Below, piece after piece: positions 50,489-62,625 of a DNA stretch of 64,000 nucleotides; the first letter of the stretch is position 1; every line of letters starts with the position of its first letter. This DNA comes from Apoda limacodes. Lineage: Eukaryota > Arthropoda > Insecta > Lepidoptera > Limacodidae. Where the stretch lies: contig OX291540.1 of assembly GCA_946406115.1 (NCBI GenBank), forward strand, positions 10,164,563-10,228,562. Reading direction: 5' to 3'. The notes under the pieces are model-generated. The model had not been told where the DNA came from and did no database searches. It saw only the letters and a program-made list of their open reading frames with translations. The position numbers were made by a program, and so were the translations under genes.

Positions 50489-53400
50489 ATTATTCTGAAT
50501 ATTCAAACAGCATAACTTGCAGGCAATGGGTATAGGACAAAAAAACAAAAAATTAAAGTACATTATAATAAAAAAACTAAACAGGGAAAAATATAATGTA
50601 AGATTTTTTAACATTAATAGCAGAATACTGTATCACTAAAATTAATATTTATGCTTCTAGAGACCAATTTATGTACATAACATTTTGACCGCTGACAATA
50701 AATAGATGGATTCATATTGATATTTATTATTAACATATATAAGAAAGAATAGTGGTTAGCTCATTCATCTCAACCAGATCTTTTATTGAATCTAAGTATT
50801 AAGTGCACACCCAGCCTGGTGAGTATATCATCTTACATGCTGGTGACTACAAAAATTGAAACTCAAAATGGGCTGTTGAATGTTATGTTGTGTTTTTATA
50901 TTATAAAATAAAAATATATTATTTGTAAAAAAGGTGTACATAGAATGACGTCACCCAGTGACATAAATCAACCATGGTAAAGTTCACTTGGGTTTCTATG
51001 CAATATAAAGAAACATGTCCCCTTTCCCTTCACTTTACAGTAATTTTTCTGTATTAAAATAATTGAGAATCTTAACAACATTAGGAATACTCATTAATAC
51101 CTAGTCTTGTAATCCATTGTTTTAGTTGGGCAGGGTTCAAATTTACTATAACTCTTTATAGAGTAATAATATCTCAGTAAACTTTATTATTAATTAATTG
51201 TTTGAAGAATGGCTTTCATTTCGGTCTAAACCAAAACATTTCGCCTTCACAAACTACCTAGACTAAGTTTTACACTGACAGAAGTAAAAATCAATAATAG
51301 GATTGTTCCGTCTTATTACTAAGTGTCAGAATTGTTCGCGGTTTACAATGATTAGCTTTTGGTAGCAAATTTTAATACTAACTTTCAGTGTTTCTTTTAA
51401 GTGGTTGGGCTACAAAAGATTACTACTAAATTTCATATAAATAACTGGCACTGTGTTGAAACAACAAAAATATCAAAATCCTCAAAAATTAACAGACACA
51501 CACTGAACAATAAAAAATGCAATGCTTAATGAAACGGACAGTTGATGCTATAATAAAAATAGCCTTTATTCTCTGACTTTAGCGTAACTTATTACCTATG
51601 TAGCTTATACTAAAATTAAGTCCACAGTCAGGTTGTCCTAAGACATAGGCCTCCTCCAGATTCTTTCACTGGGCTTGATCTCAAGCAGTCTTCGCAGCGC
51701 TATAAAAATAATACATTTTGTCTAATATGTTAATACAATAGTTTTGTTATACAGCTTTCTTCTGCCAATTATGAAAATGTCCACGCGCTTACCCTAGGTG
51801 CAGCAAGTGGGCTTGCCATGCAAATGTAATAAATAATAAGGGAAATAAAGTCCAAAATTTTTATTTTAATGTTTTATTTAAAAGCAGAGCATGTTTTCAC
51901 ACACTTGTTGTAAGAAGATTCAATGTGACCGATGTGCTTGCATGTATTTGACGAGATTTCCAATTCTAGGTTCAACAGAAGATAGTGCCTGTGCCCCTTT
52001 TTACATGTTGTTGTGCCTCCCTAAGGGGACACCACACTTTGAAAGCAATGCTTTAAGCGATGTGAAGTACACCCAAGCATTAGTAATAATAACTGCACAT
52101 GCAGGATAAAATCTTTAGGCCTCGACATAGTAGTTTTCTGAGGACATGTTATGTTCACAGATGTGTGGCTTAGAATATTATGAGAGAATAACACTCAATT
52201 TTAATGCCAATATATACACCAAATCTGACAGTTATAATTATGAATGTGTAATTCAGAATAATTAGAAAGAAAAACATCAAAAATAATTGATAAATATATG
52301 TATATTAGAAACTTACTTTAAATAAATAATTTACCTATAAATACCTTATGTTTATTATTATCATTAATAGGTAAAATTATATAAAATTATATTTTTTTTC
52401 TCTCACCCCCTTTAAGTTACTCTGACCAATGTGTCTTGATAGTTCATTTTATTAACATCTCAATTGCTATCCTTTAAAATTTCAAGTACATTTACTTAAT
52501 TAGGAAAAGCAAGGCTACCCAGTCATGATTTCCTACAATTCTTCCCAAAGTTGAAATTAGACATGTATAGTCCTTTTTAAGCACAGTACAAGCTTGAATT
52601 GCAGGTATATTTCATGTCTTCATATAATGGGTTTAAAGTTTATAATTATTTAACATTACTGATAAGACAGAACTTAGTTAATGACTATAGTAATACTATG
52701 TAGTTCTCGAATTTAGTACCAGGATGTCCTGCAGATGGTCACAGCACTAGCCTTTTCTTAGTCGAAAATTCTTAGGGTGTGCGAGCACAATTATCACGGC
52801 TGCCAGGCTGCCTTGCGTTGATCCGTGTACCTACGTTGGCTTTGGCTCAGTTTTCAATGCATGCGATTGTTTACTTGCTTGAAAATAAAAGACTGATATT
52901 TCAAAATCCATTTTTCGCCTCTAGCGCCTTTTCTGAGATTTGATGCTATAAAATCATGTGTTTTGTACGATACCGGCGTAGTAGTATTTGTTTCCTTTTT
53001 GATTATGATAATGAATAAGCTCCAGACGTTTTGTACATATATTTGAGCTCTTATCTCGGTGATACTAAAAAGTGACACTTCTTTCTTGTTCCAAAAATAA
53101 TAAGAGCACTCGATTCACAATAGCATTGAGCGTTTATTTTTAAAATTGTAAACAAATCAGCCATTTTAAACGTTCAGCATCTGTAGCTGAGTGTTACTTC
53201 GGAAATTGTTATCCTCTGTTTGCTTATAATTGTTTATTCAACACAAAATTAAATGAAACTTAGATTTTTGTAATAAGAGAGTTGGTGTAAAAGTTATTTT
53301 CGTCAAATCTTAAGAAGCCTTTTCGCACTTTTTATTGCATATATTTAGCAAACGGGGCTGTTTTTTAATTTAAAGGCTATGTGCAGAACGCACTTTAGTG

Positions 53401-53499
53401 GTAGTATTACATGGCAACAAAATAGTAGGAAATTCAGCCAATAACAAATCATCAGTACCCTAGCCAATAGGGAAGGGGGAAACTTTCTCGCTGTGGTCA
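50489..53499. other. Non-coding region with one dispersed repeat
   Basis: No gene recognised. 51790-51985 is the second copy of the 35.6 kb repeat (CAGCAAGTGGGCTTGCCATG, GTTTTCACACACTTGTTG, TTTCCAATTCTAGGTT). 51555-51700 (AGGCCTCCTCCAGATTCTTT) is another common short repeat. Two CCAAT words at about 53440 and 53463 are the only promoter-like signal. Confidence 0.4.
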
Positions 53500-53690
53500 A
53501 ACATGTGACGTCACGCGTCTAATCTTTGCTGGGGTGATCATTACTGGCACGGCCTGCTAAAGTTACACCCCGCAATGTTTACATCAGCGTCTAAAGTTTG
53601 CTGGGGTGGTCATTACAGAGCGTACAGTTTGCGTCGAATGTTTCTCGGTGTGTACATTCTTGGGGTGAACTTTGTATGGACTCAAAAAAA
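53500..53690 (+). repeat. GGGGTG-motif array, copy 2
   Basis: TTTGCTGGGGTGATCATT, TTTGCTGGGGTGGTCATT and ATTCTTGGGGTGAAC follow one another with about 40-80 bp spacing. The motifs are the same as at 36.1-36.3 kb on the other strand. Confidence 0.5.
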
Positions 53691-54304
53691 GTTCGTTCGA
53701 ATTTGCGTTCCTGAAATGGTTGCTAGAAATTTTGTTAAGAAAGTACATAAATTCAAATTTATTTGTGACTTCGGTGTTTTATTCGGTTAAGCTTTCGTTT
53801 CTGAACTTATTGTAAAGTTCGCTTAAAGTAAACCGATTAATTTTATTGGTTTACTGTAGCTAGCTAGCAACGTAGGTAAATCTTATTACTCCCGGCGCTT
53901 TTGTTTATATAAATAACTTAAATCAGTTGTTCCGCTGAACTTTTTAAGCTAAATATTTAGCAAAAGGCAATAAGCTCTCAGAGGTATGTATTAATTTATC
54001 ATTTGATATCTTTGAAGGCTCAGAATTGTAGTGACCTTAAATTTCATTGAAGAAATCGACCCACGCTAACTTATAAAAACTCCTACACGGAGTAACCATT
54101 TCGATTGTGTTGTTGAGAATAAAACAAAAGCATTGTAATAACAGGTAGCGAAAATCAACCTACAACTGCAGTATTACTGTACAGCTTAATTTGTAAGTGA
54201 TATGATGTGATACTTCTTAAATATGCTGCCCATGAATGCATATCCTCATCAGTTTTTCACACTAAGTGTGAAATTTTGAATTTACAAACACATTTTATTG
54301 TACT

Positions 54305-54500
54305 ACTAGCGGTCCCGGCAAATGTTCCGCTGCCGTCCCTCTGTAACCCGGCGAAAGTTGTTTTTTACCTAACGTGCCAGAGTCCGGCTCGCACTTAACA
54401 AATCGAGATAAAAACTATCCTATCTTCTAATTTGGATCAAATAACAGATAGTTACGAAGTTTCATCAAAATTGGTTTGGTAGTTTAGGAGTCAAATTTAT
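54305..54500 (+). repeat. Dispersed repeat
   Basis: CTAGCGGTCCCGGCAAATGT, GATAAAAACTATCCTATCTT and AGTTTCATCAAAATTGGTTT are ordered landmarks of a repeat widespread in Lepidoptera. Non-coding, unclassified. Confidence 0.55.
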
Positions 54501-54769
54501 GTATATCGATTTATCTATTAGCATCTGCCACAATTAAATTGGTTAAAAACATTTGGTTCCAAAATGAATATAATTTTTAGGCCTACTTACATACTCAACA
54601 TTTTTAACCTTGAGAGTAGACTAAGCTATTATGTTGTTAGCTATATTTTGTTGACAAGATTATCTCAGCATAATAATAATGTGTATTGGAAGTTTAATAA
54701 TATTCCACATAGAGCTCATTAAATTTAAGTGCACATTCAATGCACTTTATGCTAAACAAAACTTGGCTA

Positions 54770-55090
54770 GTCTTAATGGCATGAGTCCCATATGAAGTTC
54801 TGCTTCAATATACACATCTGCACCATCTCTGGGCAGGCACACCTGAATACCAATCTATTGTTTTGACTAAATACAAAGTCCGGCAGTGAAAATAGTTGCT
54901 GATCCCTAACTCACAACCATAAAGCATCTTTGCCAACATGTGTGGTCTACCAATTAAATAATGGGTTGTGTTCTAACATTTTGTGTGAAATGATGTCCAT
55001 GGGTATTTTCTACCATCATTAGCAGGGAGTTCATTCTCACAACTCAGATGCTAAATGATCACACACAGTGCAGTTTCAGATATACATAAA
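54770..55090 (+). mobile_element. LINE family A fragment, + orientation, heavily decayed
   Basis: CACCATCTCTGGGCAGGCAC, TTAGCAGGGAGTTCATTCTC and GTGCAGTTTCAGATATA align to the coding strand of the 63.5-64.0 kb copy. Stops are frequent, so nothing is translatable. Confidence 0.55.
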
Positions 55091-55724
55091 AAAGGCATAA
55101 TGTGTGACAGTATATATATGTGCTTTGTTTAAAACTAAAACTAGTATGTCCATTTCACACAAATCAATTTATCAGTTTAAATTTTACAATGGATTGTTTA
55201 TGGTATTCCCTAGGATAAATAAGATAGAACTGGCACATTTTAAAAGCTAAATTGGTTTATATGTGGAGAGTAATATCCAGAACCACTGCACATATTTAAA
55301 TACTTTTTTTACTATTTAATGGTACAACAGTCCAGAAGGACATTAGAGTGAAATGCTAATGCATTGAGTTATTTTTTAAATTTTTGATTGGAATAGTGTT
55401 ACATAAATATAAATAATTTTACTAAAACAGTGTAAACCCCTGCCTTGAACTTTTGAGATTTATAATTGTGTGTTTTTGGTATTAAAATTAATTGTTATAT
55501 GAACAATTGTAATAGGTTTGTGTGAGTTTTTGTAAACTAAACTTTAAATGAATTTATGCAGTACATGTACAATTCAGTTTTAGGGAAACTTCCTCCAGTG
55601 AACACTAAGGTTATGTAATGAGCTTCCTGCCAAGGTTTTCTGCAAGGACAACGGTATGGGGTTCTTCAATATAGAAGTTATTAGATTTTTGAAGGGTCAA
55701 TGATGATGTCGCAAGTGATGCCCC

Positions 55725-55793
55725 AGGTGTTCCAAGTGTCCATAGACTGTGCTTACCGTCAGGCAGATCACAGGCGCAAAAAAAAAAAAAAGA
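55725..55793 (+). mobile_element. LINE family A, 3' tail only
   Basis: CCAGGTGTTCCAAGTGTCCA and CTTACCGTCAGGCAGATCAC, then an A-run, correspond to the last 70 bp of the family. Extreme 5' truncation. Confidence 0.6.
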
Positions 55794-55929
55794 AAATTAT
55801 TGTTTTGCTGTCCAAATTCAGTGAGCAAAATCGAATTTTGCTAACTAGTGAGGCAAAGTAATTCACTGTTCGAACATTGACTTTTGGAATTAAGCGGATG
55901 ATGAAAAAAAAAAACAATACAATCACTGG

Positions 55930-56219
55930 TCAGAAACAAATTTCAGGACAAATACTTAACCCTGTTCATTATAACTACATAGCATTTTTTCGTTTTTAAG
56001 TGAGTTTTTATAAATTATTTCAGTTTTTGTACAATTTTGCACATCCTACCATTCCAATATTTTAAATTTGTATATCAATACCAACATAGGTTATCTGGTA
56101 GAAATCGCCATCTGGCGATAAGATCGCCTGTTGTACATGTTTTTTAATATTATTTTTACAATAAGTTTGTGTTTTTGTTTTGTGCAATAAAGGATATTTG
56201 TATTGTATTGTATTGTATT
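55930..56219 (+). mobile_element. LINE 3' end with (TATTG)n tail
   Basis: AATCGCCATCTGGCGATAAG forms a small hairpin, followed by GATCGCCTGTTGTAC and GTGCAATAAAGGATATTTG. It ends in a TATTG microsatellite (56196-56219). This 3' signature belongs to a LINE group frequent in moths and differs from the other tails in this window. The left border is approximate. Confidence 0.6.
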
Positions 56220-56699
56220 AGTAATATTAAAAGTTTATACAGCTAACTTAATAACTATCATATGTTGTTTTGATAGCAATGGCAGAGGTTGTAGTTGGTT
56301 TTAGTCCGAATACAACCTCAATTTAAAAAAAATACAAAGTAAAATGGCGGCAAGCTAGTTTTTTAAACATAAGATTGTTTATTTAATTAATGATTCTGTT
56401 TTGTTTGAAAAATGAGTGAAACAAGCTACGAAGATATTTTCTCCCTGGTAGAGTTGAAAAGTTGTATGTTGGACGCGTGAGCAAATTTTTTCGGTCTTGT
56501 ACCTTTAAATCCCTCGCTATGCTCAGTAGTCTATATTTAAATTTGGCACTTCTACCAAAAAACGCTTTTACTCACTTCTATAACAAATAACTATTATCTT
56601 AAATTTAGAATGACATATTGTGATGCTAATTTATACTTTATGAATCTTTATTTTGTATTTTTATTGCATTACATAATTTGACTACATTGAAAGTAGTCA

Positions 56700-57060
56700 A
56701 AAAATTGTATCACATCAGAATTATGTGGATGGAAAACTGACTTCCATAGAATTTAACAGCATCTTTAAAAAAGGCTATAAGAAACTCCTAAGTAAATCAT
56801 ACAGCCTTGATCATGAGAATATTATAAATAACATGCTCCAAAATTTCAAAAGATTAGGTTGCTCTATGAGTCCCAAAGTCCATTATCCTTATTCACATTT
56901 GGGTTACTTACCTAAAGGCTAAAGGTGCTCAGGAGTGAGTCACCAAGATATTAAGGAAATGGTGCAAAGGAAAGTTGAATATTACCCTGGTTGCTGGTTA
57001 CTACTGGGTGATGAAGTGTGATAATCCAAACCAAGCTCAGAACCTAAGCTGTACAGAAAA
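56700..57060 (+). pseudogene. Relic of an arthropod repeat-type gene of unknown function
   Basis: The frame from 56725 reads SLDHENIINNMLQNFKRLGC and then MSPKVHYPYSHLGYLP before TAA 56922. In other frames HQDIKEM and AGYYWVMKCDN follow. I recognise the block order (LGC.MS.K.H..HSHL, then HQDI, then DYCW..KRD) from a multicopy, uncharacterised arthropod protein that behaves like a transposon-borne gene; the family has no name I can give. At least one stop and one frame change make this copy non-functional. Confidence 0.5.
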
Positions 57061-58099
57061 AAAGAAAAGGATCTACAAGCTTCTGTAGTGTTTTAAAAAA
57101 TTCATCTTGACGATAATGATTTAGTTATCTAAAATAATATTAACCATTTACTTCTTTTCTTCTGATAGCTTTTGTCTTGAATACCCCAATTTTCACATGA
57201 TTTTTATAAAAAACCAACATTACCGATTCTTCATTAGTACTAATCTACTTAGATCCTAAAACCCAATGAATGAGCACTTGCAAAAACAAAGGAGGAAAAC
57301 CCAATAGAATCTATTGTTTTGTTAATCTACTAAAAATTTTGTTTTTCTTTGGCACTTTGTTTTCTTCTAAATAACATACATATTTTATATATAAAATATA
57401 TCATATTTAGATAGATATTATCTAAAATTCTCTTCTTTTCACTCCTCCTTTTCTCCCACACTTTTCCACTTTGTCATAGCAATATGTAATAAATATTTAT
57501 TTGTGACAGTCTGTTTGTTTTGTTTGTAAAATTGCTTAGCCTTGTGACAGAGAAGTAATTAAGTTGTTTTTTTGTATATAGATTGTTGAAGGGGCAGAGA
57601 AGGAGGCTACCTATTATCCCATAAAATTTAAAATTCCCCACAATATTTATAAACGAATTTTACTTGGATGAACTCTAGGTACAGCTTTTGCTTGCTGCAA
57701 CAAACTTTATTCACACAATCAAGAATTTACTGTAAAAAATCTAGGCCAATAACCAAATTTAGCATGGGAGAGACAGGTGAGAGAAGTGCTCACAAGTGTC
57801 ATACATTTCAAGCTGAAAACGGTGCTGTTTTTGAGTGTATAAAACTTATATTCACTATCTGTTTTACACTCAAATACTTCATCAAGTTATTTTCAATGGA
57901 ATTTGTACGAAATTATTACTTCTCCAAGTACATTTTATAAGTTGGTCGACTATTGCTCATTATCTTTTAAAGCATACTTAGTTGTCATAGTATTCTTTTT
58001 AGTTTTGTTACATATACCTACTACTGCTGTGATTTTTTTTTCACTTATCCACAAACAGCTATTTAGCTTGAGGGTCCTTGACCCCTTACCTAATACCAG

Positions 58100-58118
58100 A
58101 TAATAATAATAATAATAA
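58100..58118. repeat. (AAT)n microsatellite
   Basis: Six TAA/AAT units directly before the 3' end of the RTE-type element, probably that element's own tail. Confidence 0.7.
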
Positions 58119-58139
58119 AGCCTTCTATTTACAGTACAT

Positions 58140-60000
58140 ACATTTAAAAAAAATTACACTACATTCCATTTTATTGGAGAGACCAATCTTGGACGAAGGC
58201 CTCCTACAACGTATTCTATTTTTTCTGCTGGCCGCCAGTCATGACCAGGTCCCGCTTGCCACCTGTATAATATCGTCAATCCATCGACGCCTGGGACGAC
58301 CTCGAGGACGCTTTTCCTCTCGGGGCCACGAATGAAGCACACACTCACTCCAACATCCATCAGTAGCTCGTGCGACATAACCTGCCCATCTCCATTTGTA
58401 TCTACAAGCCATCTCGGCAGCATCTTTCAGCTTAGTTCTGTTTCGTATTTCTCTGTTTCGCACTCTTTGCCTAAGTTCGATCCCCAGCATGCTCCTTTCC
58501 ATTTTTCTTTGGAATACTTGAGCTTTCTTGTTATTTCCTTTGTTAGTGACCAGCATTGGCATCCATACAGTAACATGGGTAAGATGGAATTGTCAAAGGC
58601 TTTCTTTTTTAGCCTGATGGGTAATTTAGACTTAAATATGTGTTTAAGCACCCAATATTTACTCCGAAGCCATTTTGATGCGTCTTTCACTTCTTTCAGA
58701 TTTTGACTTTCGTAACCTACATTTTGTCCCAAGTATGTGTCAACGTAATTTAGACTTTGTTGATCTATCTTAATAGGTCTTCTGACTGTGTTTGTCACTC
58801 TGCAAGTTTGGGTTGCATTCATGTGCAGTCCACATTTTCTGCTTTCAAGATCCAGCTTTGTAGCATGATTTCTAGATCATTATAGTTCTTGCTGAATATT
58901 ATAATGTCATCAGCAAACCTTAGATGAGTTAATCTCTCGCCGTTATGGTCACTACAAAGTTTAGTTACCTAAATATGTCTTCCAATAGCGCTGTAAATAA
59001 GTTAGGAGATATGGGATCGCCTTGTCGGACACCTCTTTGTATTTTAAACGGGCTGCCCTTTCTTTCCAGCCTGACAACTGCCTTGCTCTCTCTAAATATT
59101 GTCTTTAGTAGTGTTATGTACTTGTGATGCATGCCTTGCTTGAGCAGAGCATCCCATAGTGCTGTGTGTGATATGCAGTTGAATGCCTTGGCATAATCTA
59201 CAAAAGCTATGTAAAGATCTTTTTTAAATTCGGTGTATTTCTCTATGATCTAGTTTAGTACAAAAATATCATCAGTTGTTGAAAACTTGGGTCGAAAACC
59301 AGCCTGTTTGATTAAACCAGGTTGATTAAATTCATTAGTAGGCATGATTCTTCTTAATATGGTTTTTGTAAAGACTTTGTATAAAGCAGATAGGAGATTG
59401 ACTGGCCTGTAGTTTCCCATATCTATAGGGCTGCCTTTTTTGTACAATAATGTTATAATTGACATTTCCCATTCCTCTGGTATGATTTCTTAAGATATTT
59501 TTCATTAAAGTGTTGTTATGATTGGGGTAAGAGGTTCAATAGTAGCTTTTATTGTATCATTTGTGATCTCATCGTTGCCTGGGCTTTTCATTGTTTTAAG
59601 TGATTTCAAAGATTCTTTTATTTCTGAAGTTAAAAAAGGGGGTACACACTCAGTGTCTACATGGTTTCTGTTATATAATTTTTCTTCATTAATTACGTCT
59701 TTGGCACTGTAAAGTTCTTTGCAGAAGTCAGAAGCTATGGACTTCCTGTTAGTTTTCTCATAGTTTGCATTGTTTTTCAGTGCGACTACCCATGATTTTG
59801 AAGTCTGTAGCCTTTTGTATGCCCTCTTTACTGAACTTCTTTGGTCTAACTCTTCTATAATTTTTTGTTGGTGACTATTGATATTAGCTTTAATGGTGTT
59901 GCTTATTTTCCAGTATAGCGCACTTAATTGTTTCTTTTCTTCCTTAGTTTTATTTCTTTTCTTTTTTAACTCTTCTCTTTGTGATATCATGTAAACTACA
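58140..60000 (-). mobile_element. RTE-clade LINE, 5'-truncated, decayed
   Basis: Minus-strand reading gives the endonuclease-RT linker and complete RT with C-terminal domain, but no endonuclease. An (AAT)n tract at its 3' border fits RTE-type tails. Several frameshifts and stops. Confidence 0.8.
58155..59990 (-). pseudogene. RTE-type reverse transcriptase pseudogene
   Basis: In order from the right: QREELKKKRNKTKEEKKQ (linker), LKSLKTMKSPGNDEITNDTI, then a break; YKKGSPIDMGNYRPVNLLSA; a frame change; the GDPISPNLF region near 59020; FADDIIIFSKNYNDL (58876-58917, catalytic Asp pair); MNATQTCRVTNTVRRPIKID, LKHIFKSKLPIRLKKKAFD and YGCQCWSLTKEITRKL; then GIELRQRVRNREIRNRTKL and KWRWAGYVARATDGCWSECV, ending in RPRGRPRRRWIDDI, the classic RTE C-terminus. 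At least four frame breaks; not functional. Confidence 0.85.
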
Positions 60001-60544
60001 TCAGGTGTAATATTTATGTGTTTGGTATTTTTCCATGATACAGATACCAGATATCAACTAAAAATAAAAAAAAAACAGGCTTATATATCCCACTTAAAAG
60101 TAAAAATAAACCTGTTGAACAGATAAAACATTAAGTAAAGTGTTCTATTCTTATCAAAGTCGGTTGGATGCCAATATTTTCAACACCAAAGGTGAGCCTC
60201 GTGACAAAGTCAATATATTGGACAACACAAGAAAATTATGTAAAATATCCATATTTGTATACTGTCCTTATAATTTGTTTGGAACAAAAATATTTAAACT
60301 GTACTAGCTTTCATAGTAACAGACATGCTTTCATGTCTCATGTGCAGTCTCTATTTAATCCTAACTACTGCCTATGAAATGGGCTGTAGTGTCCAGGCAT
60401 CCCTGAAATATCAGCAGCATTGCAGTCATTAATAGGGCTTGCTCCTTGTTTGAATACAACTATGTATATTTCAAATTCTTCACTATAGCTACTTTCAATT
60501 CTTCCAGCAACAATGATTTGTTTATATGCTCCACACATTTTCGT

Positions 60545-60802
60545 TTTTCCTGGTCTTAATTGCTGCTTTATAAGTCGCAAATCCGGCCCCTCATGAAGTA
60601 CTACTGCCATCTCTGGACCCATCTGCCCGGATACCAGCTTGGCCCTTTCGACTCGACTTACTGGCATGCTGTGAGAATTGTCGAAAATCCCAAACTCACA
60701 AGCCAAATGAAATCCCTAAAACTGAGGAAAATTTTTGCCTCACTGTGTGTGTTTTATCGCATATACAATGGGCTGTGTTCTCAGGAATTTACTACTTTCT
60801 AG
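60545..60802 (+). pseudogene. LINE family A C-terminal fragment
   Basis: The frame 60560-60802 encodes SQIRPLMKYYCHLWTHLPGY, QLGPFDSTYWHAVRIV and RKIFASLCVFYRIYNGLCSQ, the block after RT in this family. It aligns to the minus-strand copy at 63.8-64.0 kb. Both protein ends are missing. Confidence 0.72.
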
Positions 60803-62119
60803 TATCGTTCTGCTCGCCTTGGGCATCGTCATCTTGTTAATTTAATGATATAAATAAAATCACCAATCCTATGACTGACTATGCCCGACGTTGCATAGCT
60901 TTGCCGATAGTTAGTGTAAGTTTGAATAAGGTTAGGTTGCTGAAAGTTACAACAAGAAATGTCTAACAATAAACTAAAAAAAAAAATATTTAATTAATTC
61001 CTAAACCTAAACCTTACTATACCTAAACCACATTGGAAGATTGAAATTTATAATTTATTTTTTCAGGCACGTTTCTCTTCCAATGCAAATTTCATAGAGC
61101 ATGAGAAAACCTGTAATAAAGAAAGCATGACAAGATATCCTTCAAATAAGTTTCTATAGTAGCCAAAATAAAGAAATCGGCAGGACTTTTGTGTTACAGA
61201 GTAAGAATGGATGAAAATGATGTAATAATATCTTCCACAGAAATAATCAAAGGTATGATATTTACTTTTATTAATAGTTACACAAAATCGTTATTACTCT
61301 ATATCATTATAACTTTGATTAACTATTAGCCTGAGATCTATTACAGCAACTGTCACTTCTACCGTTTCTTAACAAGACTATCTGTTATGAATATTGATAG
61401 AAAGAAAAAAATATAGGTTATGATTCATATTTGTATTTTAAACTATTTCTAATGCCTCAAAGTTATTATCAACATATGAATATATATATAAATTATGGCT
61501 ACGGAATACCATTTTTAATATTATACATTTTTTATTAAGTTATACTGCTGTGAAGAAACGGTTTCTTAAAAGGTCCGTTTTGTTTTTAGTGAAAGTAAGC
61601 ACAATATTAAAATTATTATTTTTAAAAAGAAATAGGTACTTGTGTAGGAATGTTACTCATACATATTTTTACTTGCAGTAACCATTTTAAACTTGAAGTA
61701 GGTATTTGTACAAATCAATCTCCAACCAAGAAATAACTTAAAGAAGTTGAAGATTTTATTTGCAATTGTGTTAAAAAGAAGAAAATTTAAGTTTTTGTAC
61801 ATACACATATTAGCTTATACCTCTCTTCCAGAAGGTGCGATCCTGTGATACCTTCCTCGCGTCCCCATCTTTCATCTACTTTTACACACGGTTTAGGGTG
61901 CTTTTACTCTACCGACACTACTTTAATTCTACCGGTTTCGTTATCATCGCCCTAATCTTTATTTTATCACCAAATTTCAAACCACCCAAACTACTCAGGG
62001 AATGCATTTTCACTGAATTAAATGATTTTGTGGCAGTAAGCAATAAAAAAAATGTATTATATATATTAGTTAATGCAATAAGTGAGTAGTAATCATCGAT
62101 AAAAAAACCATGAAAAACA

Positions 62120-62500
62120 CAAAAAAACCGGCGTACGTACCATTATCTATAAAAACGGCAAAACAAATCACGTTTGTTGTATGGGAGCCTCCCTTAAATA
62201 TTTGTTTTATTATAATTTAATTATTTATTTTTATACTAAATATATAACTAAATATTCTGTGAATATTAAAAGCGTCTACCTGTTGCCGTTTCCAATATCG
62301 AGCAAAAAAAATCATTTTTGTTGTATGGGAGCCCCCTGAAATATTTATTTTATTCTGTTTTTAAGTATTAATTGTTATAGCAGAAACAGAAATACATCAT
62401 CTGTGAAAATTTCAACTGTCTAACTTTCACGTTTCATGAAAGGCTTAGTAATAGGGTCCTGTTTTGTACCCTTTGGTTAAGGAACCCTAAAAATGGTCGG
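62120..62500 (+). repeat. Dispersed repeat with duplicated core
   Basis: GTTTGTTGTATGGGAGCCTC (62172) and TTTTGTTGTATGGGAGCCCC (62317), each followed by TAAATATTTGTTTTATT or GAAATATTTATTTTATT, are two copies of one core about 145 bp apart. CATCATCTGTGAAAATTTCA and TACCCTTTGGTTAAGGAACC close the repeat. Non-coding. Confidence 0.6.
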
Positions 62501-62529
62501 ATTTTGTTTTAAAGATAATTAGACAGCGA

Positions 62530-62625
62530 GTTATGCCCCAGGTGTTGCAAGCGTCATTAGGCTGCGCTGACCTCTTACCATCAGGCGGGCCGGAACCTTG
62601 CACCTTAGCGGTATAAAAAAAGACA
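62530..62625 (+). mobile_element. LINE family A, 3' tail only
   Basis: CCCCAGGTGTTGCAAGCGTC, CTCTTACCATCAGGCGGGCC and CACCTTAGCGGTATAAAAAA match the inverted 3' end at 63465-63560 almost base for base. Confidence 0.7.

Noticed and set aside
52854..53078. 74-codon minus-strand frame as a gene
   Set aside because: No recognisable domain, no splice context and AT-driven composition; kept out for lack of support.
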